6,682 nucleotides of DNA from Solirubrobacterales bacterium (GTDB lineage: Bacteria > Actinomycetota > Thermoleophilia > Solirubrobacterales > Solirubrobacteraceae). The notes under the pieces are model-generated. The model was not told the origin of the DNA and ran no database searches. It saw only the letters and a program-made list of their open reading frames with translations. Below, piece after piece: positions 1-6,144 of the stretch. Within the stretch, counting starts at the first letter, position 1. Each line of letters begins with the position of its first letter. The DNA is taken from positions 1 to 6,682 of the forward strand of contig JACCQW010000140.1 of NCBI GenBank assembly GCA_013813955.1, in the 5' to 3' direction. The position numbers and the translations under genes were made by a program.

Positions 1-46
1 CGCTGACGCTGAACGGAAGGGCAGGTGTGTACGAAACGGTGCTCAT
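1..46 (-). CDS. Possible 5' end of a further minus-strand gene (runs off the window)
   Basis: An ATG at 46..44 on the minus strand opens a frame without stops to the window edge, beginning MSTVSYTPALPFSVS (15 complete residues). It is preceded by GAGGTC (rc of 51-56) with a 5-base spacer from GAGGT to the ATG, a good Shine-Dalgarno arrangement. It lies about 75 bases past the thiolase stop in the same direction, so it could be the next gene of that unit. I do not recognise the peptide, and third-position GC (10 of 14) is only moderately high. A competing plus-strand frame covers the same bases, so this is a weak call. Confidence 0.33.
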   Translation of the reverse strand, partial: MSTVSYTPALPFSVS

Positions 47-113
47 GTTCGACCTCGCGCGGGTAGCCGTGGCTTCACATCCGGTTCATCGGCACCACTG
101 CCGGCGGACTTGA
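3..113 (+). CDS. Alternative reading: C-terminal tail of a plus-strand gene
   Basis: A plus-strand frame is open from base 3 to a TGA at 111-113. It reads LTLNGRAGVYETVLMFDLAR and continues with a His/Arg-rich tail (HPVHRHHCRRT). If real, it would be the end of a gene convergent with the thiolase, leaving only 7 bases between the two stops. Codon bias is GC-rich up to about base 62 and weaker after it, which is not decisive. It is mutually exclusive in practice with the minus-strand start at 46. I do not recognise a family. Confidence 0.25.
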   Translation: MTLNGRAGVYETVLMFDLARVAVASHPVHRHHCRRT

Positions 114-120
114 GCCGACC

Positions 121-1281
121 TCAGCCAAACCGCTCCACCAGCATCGCCTGCCCCATGCCGCCGCCGACGCACATCGACTCGATGCCGTACGTGCCGTCGA
201 GCGTGTCGAGGTCGTTGAGCAGCGTCGTCATGATCCGCGCGCCGGTCATCCCGAACGGGTGGCCGAGGGCGATCGCGCCGCCGAACGGGTTGAGCTTGTC
301 GTCGGAGATGCCCAGCTCGTCCTTGCAGGGCACGATCTGCGCCGCGAACGCCTCGTTGATCTCCACGATGTCGATGTCGTCCATCTTCATGCCCGTCTGC
401 GCGAGCAGCGCCTGGATCGCGGGGATCGGGCCGAGGCCCATGATCTCCGGGCGGACGCCGGCCACCGTCGAGGCGACGATCCGCGCGCGCGGCGTCAACC
501 CGAGGCTCGAGGCCTTCTCCTCGGACATGACGAGCACCGCGGCGGCCCCGTCGTTGAGCGGGCAGGCGTTGCCCGCGGTGACGGTGCCGTCCTCGCGGAA
601 GACAGGGCTGAGGGCGGCGAGCTTCTCCAGCGTCGTGCCCGGCCGCGGGCCGTCGTCGCGGGCGACCTCGGTGCCGTCCGGCGTGATGACCGGGACGATC
701 TCCGAGTCGAAGTGGCCCGAGTCGCGGGCCTCGACGGCACGGTTCTGCGAGACGACCGCCCACTCGTCCTGCTGCTCGCGGGTGACCTTGCAGCGGTCGG
801 CGACGTTCTCCGCCGTCAGGCCCATCGGGATGTAGACGTCGAACAGCGAGCCCTCCGAGCCGTTCAGCGTCGGGTGCTTGGCCTCGTCGGCGATGCCGGC
901 GCCCAGCCCCGCGCGGGAGACGGCCTCGACGCCGGCGGCGATGTACTGATCGCCCTCGCCGACCTTGATCGCGTGGAAGGCCATCCGGATGGTCTGCAGC
1001 GAGGATGCGCAGAAGCGGTTGACGGTGCAGGCGGGCACGTGGTGATCGATGCCCGCGAGCAGCAGGGCGTTGCGGCCCACGTTGTAGCCCTGCTCCCCGA
1101 TCCCCGAGGCCGACCCCATCATGAGGTCGTCGGTCTCGGAGAAGTTCACCTCCGGGTTGCGCTCCTGCAGCGCCTTCAGCGGGGTGGCGGCCAGGTCATC
1201 GGCCCGGACGTCGATCAGCGAGCCCTTGAACGCGCGGCCGATGGGGGTCCGGACGGCGTCGACGATCACTGCTTCGGGCAT
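121..1281 (-). CDS. Thiolase (acetyl-CoA C-acyltransferase / acetyltransferase)
   Basis: A 386-residue thiolase, the normal length for the family, that cleaves 3-ketoacyl-CoA with CoA to acetyl-CoA and a shortened acyl-CoA, or runs in reverse to condense two acetyl-CoA. The frame is open 5' of 1281, but the start is fixed by AAGGAG (rc of 1288-1293) six bases before an ATG, and by the family-typical opening MPEAVIVDAVRTPIG. Visible catalytic elements are the nucleophile Cys91 in NRFCASSLQ, MGLTAENVA at 153-161, NEAFA at 309-313, His341 in GHPFGMTGAR, and Cys371 in CVGGGMG. The motif GNACPLNDGAAA (237-248) and the GHPFGMTGAR variant resemble mycobacterial FadA3-like degradative thiolases from memory. 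Met376 sits where Gln is more usual in the C-terminal GGGQG motif. The protein is cytosolic. The acyl-CoA dehydrogenase upstream supports a beta-oxidation role, but chain length and direction cannot be told from sequence. Confidence 0.95.
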   Translation of the reverse strand: MPEAVIVDAVRTPIGRAFKGSLIDVRADDLAATPLKALQERNPEVNFSETDDLMMGSASGIGEQGYNVGRNALLLAGIDHHVPACTVNRFCASSLQTIRMAFHAIKVGEGDQYIAAGVEAVSRAGLGAGIADEAKHPTLNGSEGSLFDVYIPMGLTAENVADRCKVTREQQDEWAVVSQNRAVEARDSGHFDSEIVPVITPDGTEVARDDGPRPGTTLEKLAALSPVFREDGTVTAGNACPLNDGAAAVLVMSEEKASSLGLTPRARIVASTVAGVRPEIMGLGPIPAIQALLAQTGMKMDDIDIVEINEAFAAQIVPCKDELGISDDKLNPFGGAIALGHPFGMTGARIMTTLLNDLDTLDGTYGIESMCVGGGMGQAMLVERFG

Positions 1282-1419
1282 GCGGTGCTCCTTGTCGGTT
1301 GTGCTCCCGGCGGTCGCACTCCACGGGGCGTTTTTCACCCCGGCGTCACACTCGCCGGAGCCTCCCGTCGATTCTCGCACATGACGGTCTCGTTCCGCGA
1401 CCAACCGGGTGGCACGCTC

Positions 1420-1436
1420 GCGCCGGACGCCGGCGC
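1420..1436 (-). terminator. GC-rich hairpin just past the DAHP synthase stop
   Basis: A perfect 7-bp stem, GCGCCGG/CCGGCGC, with a 3-base loop begins 8 bases after the aroF TGA. There is no T-tract after it, so it would be the short-tailed kind of terminator often proposed in high-GC actinobacteria, or only a transcript-stabilising stem. It supports ending the acyl-CoA dehydrogenase/zincin/aroF unit before the thiolase. A GC-rich background makes such stems common. Confidence 0.4.
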
Positions 1437-1444
1437 CCGACGGC

Positions 1445-2467
1445 TCAGGCGAGGCGCTTGCCCAGCAGGCCGGCGTGGGCGGCGACCGTGCCCGCGTAGT
1501 CGGCGAATCCGGACGCGTAGAGCGCCTGCGGGCCGTCGCACAGCGCGTGCTCGGGGTCCTGGTGCACCTCGACGATGATCCCGTCCGCCCCCACCGCCGC
1601 CGCGCCACGCGACAACGGCTCCACGAGCCGCCGGTCGCCGGCGGCGTGCGAGGGGTCGACGACGACCGGCAGGTGCGTGTGGAGCTTCAGCCAGGGCACC
1701 GCCCCGAGGTCGAGCGTGAAGCGAGTGGCCGTCTCGAAGGTGCGGATCCCGCGCTCGCAGAGGATGACCTTCTCGTTGCCCTCCTTGAGGATGTAGTCCG
1801 CGGCCATCAGCAGCTCGTCCAGGGTCGACGACAGCCCGCGCTTGAGCAGCACGGGCCGGCCGAGCCGGCCCGCCACCTCCAGCAGCGCGTAGTTCTGCAT
1901 GTTGCGCGCCCCGATCTGCACGACGTCGGCGTGTGCCTCGATCGCCTCGGCGTGGCCGGAATCCAGCAGCTCGGTGACCACGGGCAGCCCGGTCGCCTCC
2001 CGCGCCTCGGCGAGCAGCTCGAGCGCCTGTGCCCCGAGCCCCTTGAAGGCAAACGGCGACGTGCGTGGCTTGTACGCGCCCCCGCGGAGCATCGACGCGC
2101 CGCCCTCGCGCACGGCCTCGGCCACCGCCAGCGTGCCCTCCCGCGACTCGACCGTGCACGGCCCGGCGATCAGGCAGAACGTCTCGCCGCCGCCGACCGT
2201 CCGCCCTGCGATGTCGAAGCGGCTGGGCTCGTGGTGGCTGAGCTCGGAGGAGGCCAGCTTGTAGGGGCGGGAGATCGGCACCACGCGGTCCACACCGGCC
2301 ATGCCCTCCAGGCCCAGCTCACCGACGCCCTCGGGGTCGCCGATGGCGCCGATCGCGGTGGTCAGCTCGCCCGGCATGACGACGACGTGCACGCCCGTCT
2401 GGGCCAGGCGCTCGCGGACGGCCTCGACCTCTGTCTCCGCGGCCCCGGGCTGCATGACGATCATCAT
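1445..2467 (-). CDS. aroF: 3-deoxy-7-phosphoheptulonate synthase (DAHP synthase, type I-beta)
   Basis: Condenses phosphoenolpyruvate with erythrose 4-phosphate to DAHP, the committed first step of the shikimate pathway to Phe, Tyr, Trp and chorismate products. At 340 residues it has the two-part layout of the Thermotoga maritima enzyme: an N-terminal ferredoxin-like (ACT-like) regulatory domain at about 1-68, a linker, and a TIM barrel from about 90. The metal ligands are all present as Cys104 (AGPCTVES), His274 (DPSHAAGDR), Glu300 (GIIVEVH) and Asp311 (CDGPQ), each two residues beyond its Thermotoga counterpart. Substrate-binding segments are GGAYKPRTSPFAFKG (129-143), QIGARNMQN (184-192), LLKRG and ILCERGIRTFE. 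The N-terminal domain in this subtype is the site of aromatic amino-acid feedback. The start could be either of two adjacent ATGs. A GGGGG-containing site overlapping the upstream gene's TAG serves as ribosome binding site, and the 13-base gap implies co-transcription. Confidence 0.96.
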   Translation of the reverse strand: MMIVMQPGAAETEVEAVRERLAQTGVHVVVMPGELTTAIGAIGDPEGVGELGLEGMAGVDRVVPISRPYKLASSELSHHEPSRFDIAGRTVGGGETFCLIAGPCTVESREGTLAVAEAVREGGASMLRGGAYKPRTSPFAFKGLGAQALELLAEAREATGLPVVTELLDSGHAEAIEAHADVVQIGARNMQNYALLEVAGRLGRPVLLKRGLSSTLDELLMAADYILKEGNEKVILCERGIRTFETATRFTLDLGAVPWLKLHTHLPVVVDPSHAAGDRRLVEPLSRGAAAVGADGIIVEVHQDPEHALCDGPQALYASGFADYAGTVAAHAGLLGKRLA

Positions 2468-2480
2468 CCGCGCGGACCCC

Positions 2481-3122
2481 CTACAGGCCGAGCTCGCGCA
2501 CGCCGAGCTCGTCGGCGCCGAGATGGTGCGCCAGCTCGTGGCGCACGGTCCGCGTGACCTCGTCGCGCAGACGCTCGGGGTCCTCCCCGAAATCGCGGCG
2601 CAACGTGTCGCGGTAGATCACGATCCGGTCGGGGACATCGTCGCGCGCGACCCCGTCGCCGTGGTACAGGCCGTAGGCCCGCGCCCGCCGTCCGCCGTCG
2701 CTGATCACGACGGCCACGTTGCGCTCCAGCGCGCGCTGCAGCAGGTCGGGCAGCTCGTCCAGCGCGTCGCGCACGAGCTCCTCGAAGTCCTCGTCGTCGT
2801 AGGGGTCGAGCTCCATGAACTCGCCCTCCTCGGGATCGGCGGCCACGCCGTCGCGGGCCAGGCGCTCGCTGCGCCGCACGATCTGCTCGAATTCGGCCTC
2901 GGACTCGGGCTCCTGCCAGCCGGCCAGGCGCAGGCCCAGCAGCGCCATCAGCGCGCCGGCCGCGCCGATGGCCAGCACCACGAGCGCCGCGCCCTGCAGC
3001 AGGCGCACCGGCGTGGAGAAGCTGAAGCCGTCGATGATCGCGACCGCGCCGAGGCCCGCGCACAGCGCGAACAGCGCCGCGAGCAGGATCCTCCGGATCG
3101 AGTTCGGAGGCGCCCCGGGCAT
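2481..3122 (-). CDS. Membrane-anchored zincin-type metallopeptidase family protein
   Basis: A 213-residue protein. The C-terminal part, about 105-213, matches the Zincin_1 / 'metallopeptidase family protein' group (PF06262-like). It has an acidic helix (DPYDDEDFEELVRDALDELP), a VAVVIS strand, GLYHG, DRIVIYRDTL, and the zinc motif HELAHHLG with His195, Glu196 and His199. The family is usually about 120-140 residues and soluble. Here there is an extra N-terminus with two hydrophobic helices (about 12-31 and 40-63), preceded by Arg10-Arg11 and followed by an acidic linker, predicting both termini and the catalytic domain in the cytoplasm. Protease activity of the family is presumed from the motif, and the substrate is unknown. 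The ATG lies 5 bases past the dehydrogenase stop with only a weak GAAGTAGG-like ribosome site, so translational coupling is likely. The gene is 13 bases before aroF. Confidence 0.85.
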   Translation of the reverse strand: MPGAPPNSIRRILLAALFALCAGLGAVAIIDGFSFSTPVRLLQGAALVVLAIGAAGALMALLGLRLAGWQEPESEAEFEQIVRRSERLARDGVAADPEEGEFMELDPYDDEDFEELVRDALDELPDLLQRALERNVAVVISDGGRRARAYGLYHGDGVARDDVPDRIVIYRDTLRRDFGEDPERLRDEVTRTVRHELAHHLGADELGVRELGL

Positions 3123-3127
3123 GGCGC

Positions 3128-4291
3128 CTACTTCAACGAGCGGGCGATGACGACCCGCTGGATCTCGTTGGTGCCCTCGTAGATCTGGGTGATCTTGGCG
3201 TCGCGCATCATCCGCTCCACGGGGTACTCGTTCACATACCCGTAGCCCCCGAGCACCTGGATCGCCTCGATCGTCACCGCCATCGCTGTGTCCGAGGCGA
3301 ACAGCTTGGCCATCGAGGTGTACTTTGCCAGCCCGGGCTCGTCGCGGTCGGCCATGGCGCAGGCCCTGTAGAGCAGCTCGCGGGCCGCGGCGGTCCGCGT
3401 CTCCATGTCGGCCAGCTTGAACTGGATGCCCTGCATCTCGATGATCGGCTTGCCGAAGGCGATCCGCTCGCGGGCGTACTGCACCGCGTAGTCGATCGCG
3501 CCCTGCGCGATGCCGACCGCCTGCGCCGCGGCGCCCAGCCGCGTGCGCTCCAGCGTGGCCAGCGCGAGGGAGAGGCCCCTGCCCTCCTCGCCGATCATGT
3601 TCTCGTGCGGGATGCGCACGTCGACGAACGACGGCGACCCCGTGGTCGAGCCCTTGATGCCGAGCTTGCGCTCCATCTGGCCGGGGTCCAGGCCCTCGCG
3701 GTCGGACTCGACGACGAACGCGGACATCCGGGCGGCCTCGCGGTCGGTCTTGGCGAACACGACGTAGAAGTCCGCGACGCCGGCGTTGGTGATCCAGTTC
3801 TTCTGCCCGTTGAGGACCCACTCGTCGCCGGCGCGCACCGCGGTCGTGCGCATCCCCGCGGGGTCGGAGCCCGCGTCGGGTTCGGAGAGCGCGAAGGCCG
3901 GCGACCACTCGCCCGTCGCGCAGCGCGGCAGCCACCGCTGCTTCTGCGCCTCGGTGCCGAAGAGCTGGATCGGCAGCGTCCCGAGCTCGTGGACCATGAG
4001 GATGAGCGCGCTGGAGGCGCACGCCTTGGCGATCTCCTCCACGACCATCTGCAACATCAGGGTGCCGGTGCCCGTGCCCCCGTACTCCTCGTCGAACGGC
4101 AGGGCGAGGACATCGTGCGAGCCCAGCAGTTCGCGGACGTCCCACGGATACTCCCCCGTCCGGTCGATCTCCCCCGCCCGCGGCGCGATGCGCTCCCTGG
4201 CCAGGCGGCGAACCGCGTCGCGGAAGTCGACGTGCTCCTGGGGCAGCGAGTAGACCTCGCTCGGGGCGGGCGCGGTCGGGATCGAGCTCAT
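3128..4291 (-). CDS. Acyl-CoA dehydrogenase (FAD-dependent, short/medium-chain type)
   Basis: A 387-residue flavoprotein of full length that introduces the alpha,beta double bond into an acyl-CoA and passes electrons to electron-transfer flavoprotein, the first beta-oxidation step. It shows the usual order: helical N-domain, ALSEPDAGSD (134-143) and NGQKNWITN (161-169) in the middle beta domain, RIAFGKPI, and C-terminal QVLGGYGYVNEYPVER (345-360). Glu372 in IYEGTNEIQ sits at the position of the catalytic base in butyryl- and medium-chain enzymes, unlike isovaleryl-CoA or long-chain dehydrogenases. It could still act on branched substrates, and sequence alone cannot say. It is the first gene of a three-gene run with the zincin and aroF. 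No Shine-Dalgarno precedes the ATG, while a -10-like TACGAT ends exactly 6 bases upstream, so the message may be leaderless. Confidence 0.95.
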   Translation of the reverse strand: MSSIPTAPAPSEVYSLPQEHVDFRDAVRRLARERIAPRAGEIDRTGEYPWDVRELLGSHDVLALPFDEEYGGTGTGTLMLQMVVEEIAKACASSALILMVHELGTLPIQLFGTEAQKQRWLPRCATGEWSPAFALSEPDAGSDPAGMRTTAVRAGDEWVLNGQKNWITNAGVADFYVVFAKTDREAARMSAFVVESDREGLDPGQMERKLGIKGSTTGSPSFVDVRIPHENMIGEEGRGLSLALATLERTRLGAAAQAVGIAQGAIDYAVQYARERIAFGKPIIEMQGIQFKLADMETRTAAARELLYRACAMADRDEPGLAKYTSMAKLFASDTAMAVTIEAIQVLGGYGYVNEYPVERMMRDAKITQIYEGTNEIQRVVIARSLK

Positions 4292-4297
4292 GGCTGC

Positions 4298-4303
4298 ATC
4301 GTA
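4298..4303 (-). promoter_or_regulatory. -10-like TACGAT placed for a leaderless acyl-CoA dehydrogenase mRNA
   Basis: On the minus strand TACGAT fits the actinobacterial TANNNT -10 pattern and is separated from the dehydrogenase ATG by exactly six bases, which would put the transcription start on the A of ATG. No ribosome binding site is seen. No convincing -35 is present at 16-19 bases, which is common for such promoters. Confidence 0.42.
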
Positions 4304-4307
4304 GCTT
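4302..4307 (+). promoter_or_regulatory. Possible -10 (TAGCTT) for the DUF6458-like gene
   Basis: TAGCTT matches TANNNT on the plus strand and overlaps the opposing TACGAT by two bases. It would give a leader of roughly 40 bases before the ATG at 4355. There is no recognisable -35, so the support is only the pattern and its location in the 63-base divergent gap. Confidence 0.25.
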
Positions 4308-4354
4308 TGTCCACACGATGCTTACCGAGACGCCGCACCGGGCAGGACCCGATC

Positions 4355-4594
4355 ATGGGTATAGGTACATCGATCTTCCTCATCGCGCTCGGCGCGATCC
4401 TCAAATACGCAGTTTCCGCCGAGGTCTCGGGCATCGAGCTGTCGACCGTCGGCGTGATCCTCATCATCGTCGGCGTCCTCGGCCTCGTGATCTCGCTGAT
4501 CTTCCTCATGCAGGCGCGCGGTCGCGGCGGCGGCGGTGAGGTCGTCCGCGACCGCGTCGTCGAGCGCGACCGCGGGGTCGACCCCCGGCTCTAG
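4355..4594 (+). CDS. Small two-helix membrane protein, DUF6458-like
   Basis: A 79-residue protein with opening MGIGTSIFLIALGAILKYAV, a short extracytoplasmic stretch (SAEVSGIELSTVG), and a second hydrophobic helix at about 33-52, then a Gly/Arg-rich and charged C-terminal tail (about 54-79). The pattern GIG-hydrophobic-GAI, a VSGI segment, then TVG-hydrophobic-VG-GLV matches the actinobacterial DUF6458 family as I remember it. Function is unknown. The start is set by AGGA at 4344-4347 with a 7-base spacer. The positively charged tail suggests that the C-terminus is cytoplasmic. It stands alone on its strand, converging with the lipoprotein gene and sharing a CTAG with it for the two stop codons. 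It may be a membrane-stress or envelope accessory protein, but nothing here proves that. Confidence 0.85.
   Translation: MGIGTSIFLIALGAILKYAVSAEVSGIELSTVGVILIIVGVLGLVISLIFLMQARGRGGGGEVVRDRVVERDRGVDPRL
4591..4594. other. CTAG palindrome giving both stop codons of a convergent gene pair
   Basis: The plus-strand DUF6458-like gene ends in TAG at 4592-4594 and the minus-strand lipoprotein gene ends in TAG at 4593-4591. The two stop codons are the two strands of the same CTAG, so the coding regions overlap by 4 bases and there is no room for a terminator between them. Confidence 0.85.
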
Positions 4595-5175
4595 ACGAGC
4601 GGTCCGCGCTCGGCGTCGGGGACCGGCGCACGCTCGGGCCCGCCGCGTCCGTCGCCCGGGTCCTCCGGAAGCCGGTACCACTCGACGATCTTGCCGTCGC
4701 GAACCCGGATCGCGTTGCGCGCGCTGCCGCCGGCGCCGCTGCCGCAGTCGGCCCCGGGACGCTGCGTCAGGCGCACGGTGGTGATCGTGTAGGCGCACGC
4801 GCCGCCGGACCGCGTGAGCACGGCGCCGCACGGCAGGGCGCGGTTGAACGCGCGCGTGTCGGCCTCGCTGCGCAGCGTCAGGACCGGCGTCCCGTTCTGC
4901 GCCCTGGAGGGCACCGCCCAGTAGGAGGCGGCCCTGGCCACGTCGCCCTCGCGCAGCGCCCGTGCCCACGCGCGGATGACCCGAGTCTGTCCGGGGTCCG
5001 CGGGCCCGTCGGCCTGCAGGGGGACCGTCTCCGGGATCGCACGCGGGTCCGCCGGCCGCCCCTCCGAGGGCGGCGCGGAGGGCAGGGTCCGCGGGGCGTC
5101 CCCGCGGTCTGCGGGCCCCGCGCCGCAGGCGGACAGCGCAAGCGCACCGGGGACGCAGATCAGAATCGCTCGCAC
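4591..5175 (-). CDS. Secreted lipoprotein with an NTF2-like domain
   Basis: A 194-residue predicted lipoprotein. The N-terminal signal is short (MRAILICVPGALALSAC) with a lipobox LSAC, so Cys17 would be lipidated after signal peptidase II cleavage and the protein held on the outer face of the membrane. A Pro/Ala/Asp-rich linker runs to about residue 60. The domain from about 65 to 172 starts with a helix (VIRAWARALREGDVARAASYW) and ends with IRVRDGKIVEWYRLP, a strand pattern typical of NTF2-like/SnoaL-fold proteins. Cys116, Cys127 and Cys144 could form a disulfide outside the cell. Such lipoproteins are frequent in Solirubrobacterales-like genomes and have no assigned function. The start is GTG, chosen because GGGAG (rc of 5181-5185) lies 5 bases upstream; the nearby ATG is out of frame and quickly stopped. 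The C-terminal tail after 172 is low-complexity. Confidence 0.85.
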   Translation of the reverse strand: MRAILICVPGALALSACGAGPADRGDAPRTLPSAPPSEGRPADPRAIPETVPLQADGPADPGQTRVIRAWARALREGDVARAASYWAVPSRAQNGTPVLTLRSEADTRAFNRALPCGAVLTRSGGACAYTITTVRLTQRPGADCGSGAGGSARNAIRVRDGKIVEWYRLPEDPGDGRGGPERAPVPDAERGPLV

Positions 5176-5277
5176 ACCATCTCCCTACGCACGATCGCAC
5201 GTGGCGGACGCCCCTGGGCCCGACCCCCTATGGTGGCGGGCAGCCCGTAGGCCGATCTGGCCACCGGGTACTCCCGT

Positions 5278-5307
5278 TTGTCCAACCGGACCTCGGGTAG
5301 TCAGGAT
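5278..5307 (+). promoter_or_regulatory. Candidate sigma-70-type promoter for the methyltransferase gene
   Basis: TTGTCC (5278-5283) as -35 and CAGGAT (5302-5307) as -10 are 18 bases apart. Transcription would start near 5314, leaving a leader of about 23 bases with the AAGGA ribosome site. CAGGAT keeps only the key A and final AT of the consensus. This is the best promoter-like pair I find in the 161-base divergent region; none as good is seen for the lipoprotein side. Confidence 0.4.
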
Positions 5308-5336
5308 CCGAGCACATCCGACCCGGAAGGACGCAG

Positions 5337-6116
5337 ATGCCCCCCGCCCTGACGCAGGACGAGTACGCGCTTCACCTCCCGCCTGCGGCGGGAGGGCTCG
5401 ATCAGGACGAGGAATGGTGCGAGATCGAGGTCGGCGGTGATCGCAGGCGCATCCGCTTTCACGACTACGCCGACATCTACGGGATCCCGGGCCTGTACGA
5501 GCAGCTCTTCGCCAAGCGCCTGGAGTGCAACTCGCCGCAGGTCGTCTCCGAGCTGCTGCGCGACGAGCTCGAGGACTCCGGGGTCGACGTGGGCGGCGTG
5601 CGCGCGCTGGACTTCGGCGCGGGCAACGGCATGGTCGGCGAGGAGCTGCTGGAGATCGGCGTCGGGGAGATCGTCGGCGTCGACCTGCTCGAGGAGGCGC
5701 GCGACGCGGCCCTGCGCGACCGCCCCGGTATCTACGACGACTACCACGCGCTGGACATGACCGACCTCGACGACGCTGCCCGCGGCGAGCTCGACGGACG
5801 CGACTTCGACTGCATGACGTGTGTCGCCGCGCTCGGGTTCGGCGACGTGCCCCCGCAGGCGTTCGCGGAGGCCTTCAACTTCGTGTCCGCCCCGGGCTGG
5901 ATCGCGTTCAACATCCGCGAGCACTTCCTCGACGACGAGGACGCCTCCGGCTTCTCGCGGCTCATCGCCCGGATGCTGCGCGAGGGCGCCGTCGAGGAAC
6001 GCGTGCGCATGCGCTACCGCCACCGCCTCTCGCTGAGCGGCGAGCCGCTGCACTACCTCGCGGTCGTCGCCGCCAAGCACGGCGACATCCCGATGGAGTG
6101 GGCGGACGCCGCCTGA
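5337..6116 (+). CDS. Class I SAM-dependent methyltransferase
   Basis: A 259-residue protein with a Rossmann-type methyltransferase core. SAM-binding motif I is LDFGAGNGMVGEEL (91-104), followed by the strand-2 acidic position in IVGVDLLEEA (Asp116) and the strand-4 region FDCMTCVAALGFGD (157-170). The C-terminal strands follow in GWIAFNIREHF and LHYLAVVAAKHG. The 80 or so residues before motif I include FHDYADIYGIPGLYEQLFAK, a probable cap or substrate region. The substrate is not evident and could be a small molecule rather than a macromolecule, as there is no RNA- or DNA-binding extension. AAGGA at 5327-5331 with a 5-base spacer sets the ATG. A perfect 9-bp hairpin lies within codons 13-20. 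The rhodanese gene follows 57 bases after the stop and is probably on the same transcript. Confidence 0.88.
   Translation: MPPALTQDEYALHLPPAAGGLDQDEEWCEIEVGGDRRRIRFHDYADIYGIPGLYEQLFAKRLECNSPQVVSELLRDELEDSGVDVGGVRALDFGAGNGMVGEELLEIGVGEIVGVDLLEEARDAALRDRPGIYDDYHALDMTDLDDAARGELDGRDFDCMTCVAALGFGDVPPQAFAEAFNFVSAPGWIAFNIREHFLDDEDASGFSRLIARMLREGAVEERVRMRYRHRLSLSGEPLHYLAVVAAKHGDIPMEWADAA
5375..5395 (+). repeat. Perfect 9-bp inverted repeat inside the methyltransferase gene
   Basis: CCTCCCGCC (5375-5383) and GGCGGGAGG (5387-5395) flank a 3-base loop. In the mRNA this would be a strong stem starting about 39 bases into the coding region, encoding part of LPPAAGG. It is clearly in the coding frame, so it could be only a by-product of GC-rich Pro and Gly codons, or an early-coding structure affecting translation. 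Confidence 0.7.
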
Positions 6117-6144
6117 GCCGCGGGCACTGGCCGGAGGCGCCACC

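Noticed and set aside
1324..1342. Small stem CGGGG/CCCCG with a T-rich loop between aroF and the thiolase
   Set aside because: Only 5 bp with a 9-base loop and no T-tract after it. The hairpin at 1420-1436 is a better terminator candidate.
1282..1444. Search for a separate thiolase promoter
   Set aside because: No convincing -10/-35 pair was found. Only GAGAAT-like sequences without a proper -35 are present, so I do not annotate one.
259..1578. Long plus-strand open frame (439 codons) antisense to the thiolase
   Set aside because: Composition is Arg/Asp/Val/Leu-rich with no recognisable motif, and it mirrors the G/C third-position bias of the thiolase and crosses its promoter. It is a shadow frame.
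1409..2557. Plus-strand open frame (382 codons) opposite the DAHP synthase
   Set aside because: Low-complexity Arg/His/Gly/Val sequence with no family features, while the opposite strand encodes a full DAHP synthase with all metal ligands.
4322..5200. Minus-strand open frame (292 codons) spanning the lipoprotein and DUF6458-like genes
   Set aside because: It is in a different frame from the lipobox protein, lacks domain features, and overlaps two better-supported genes.
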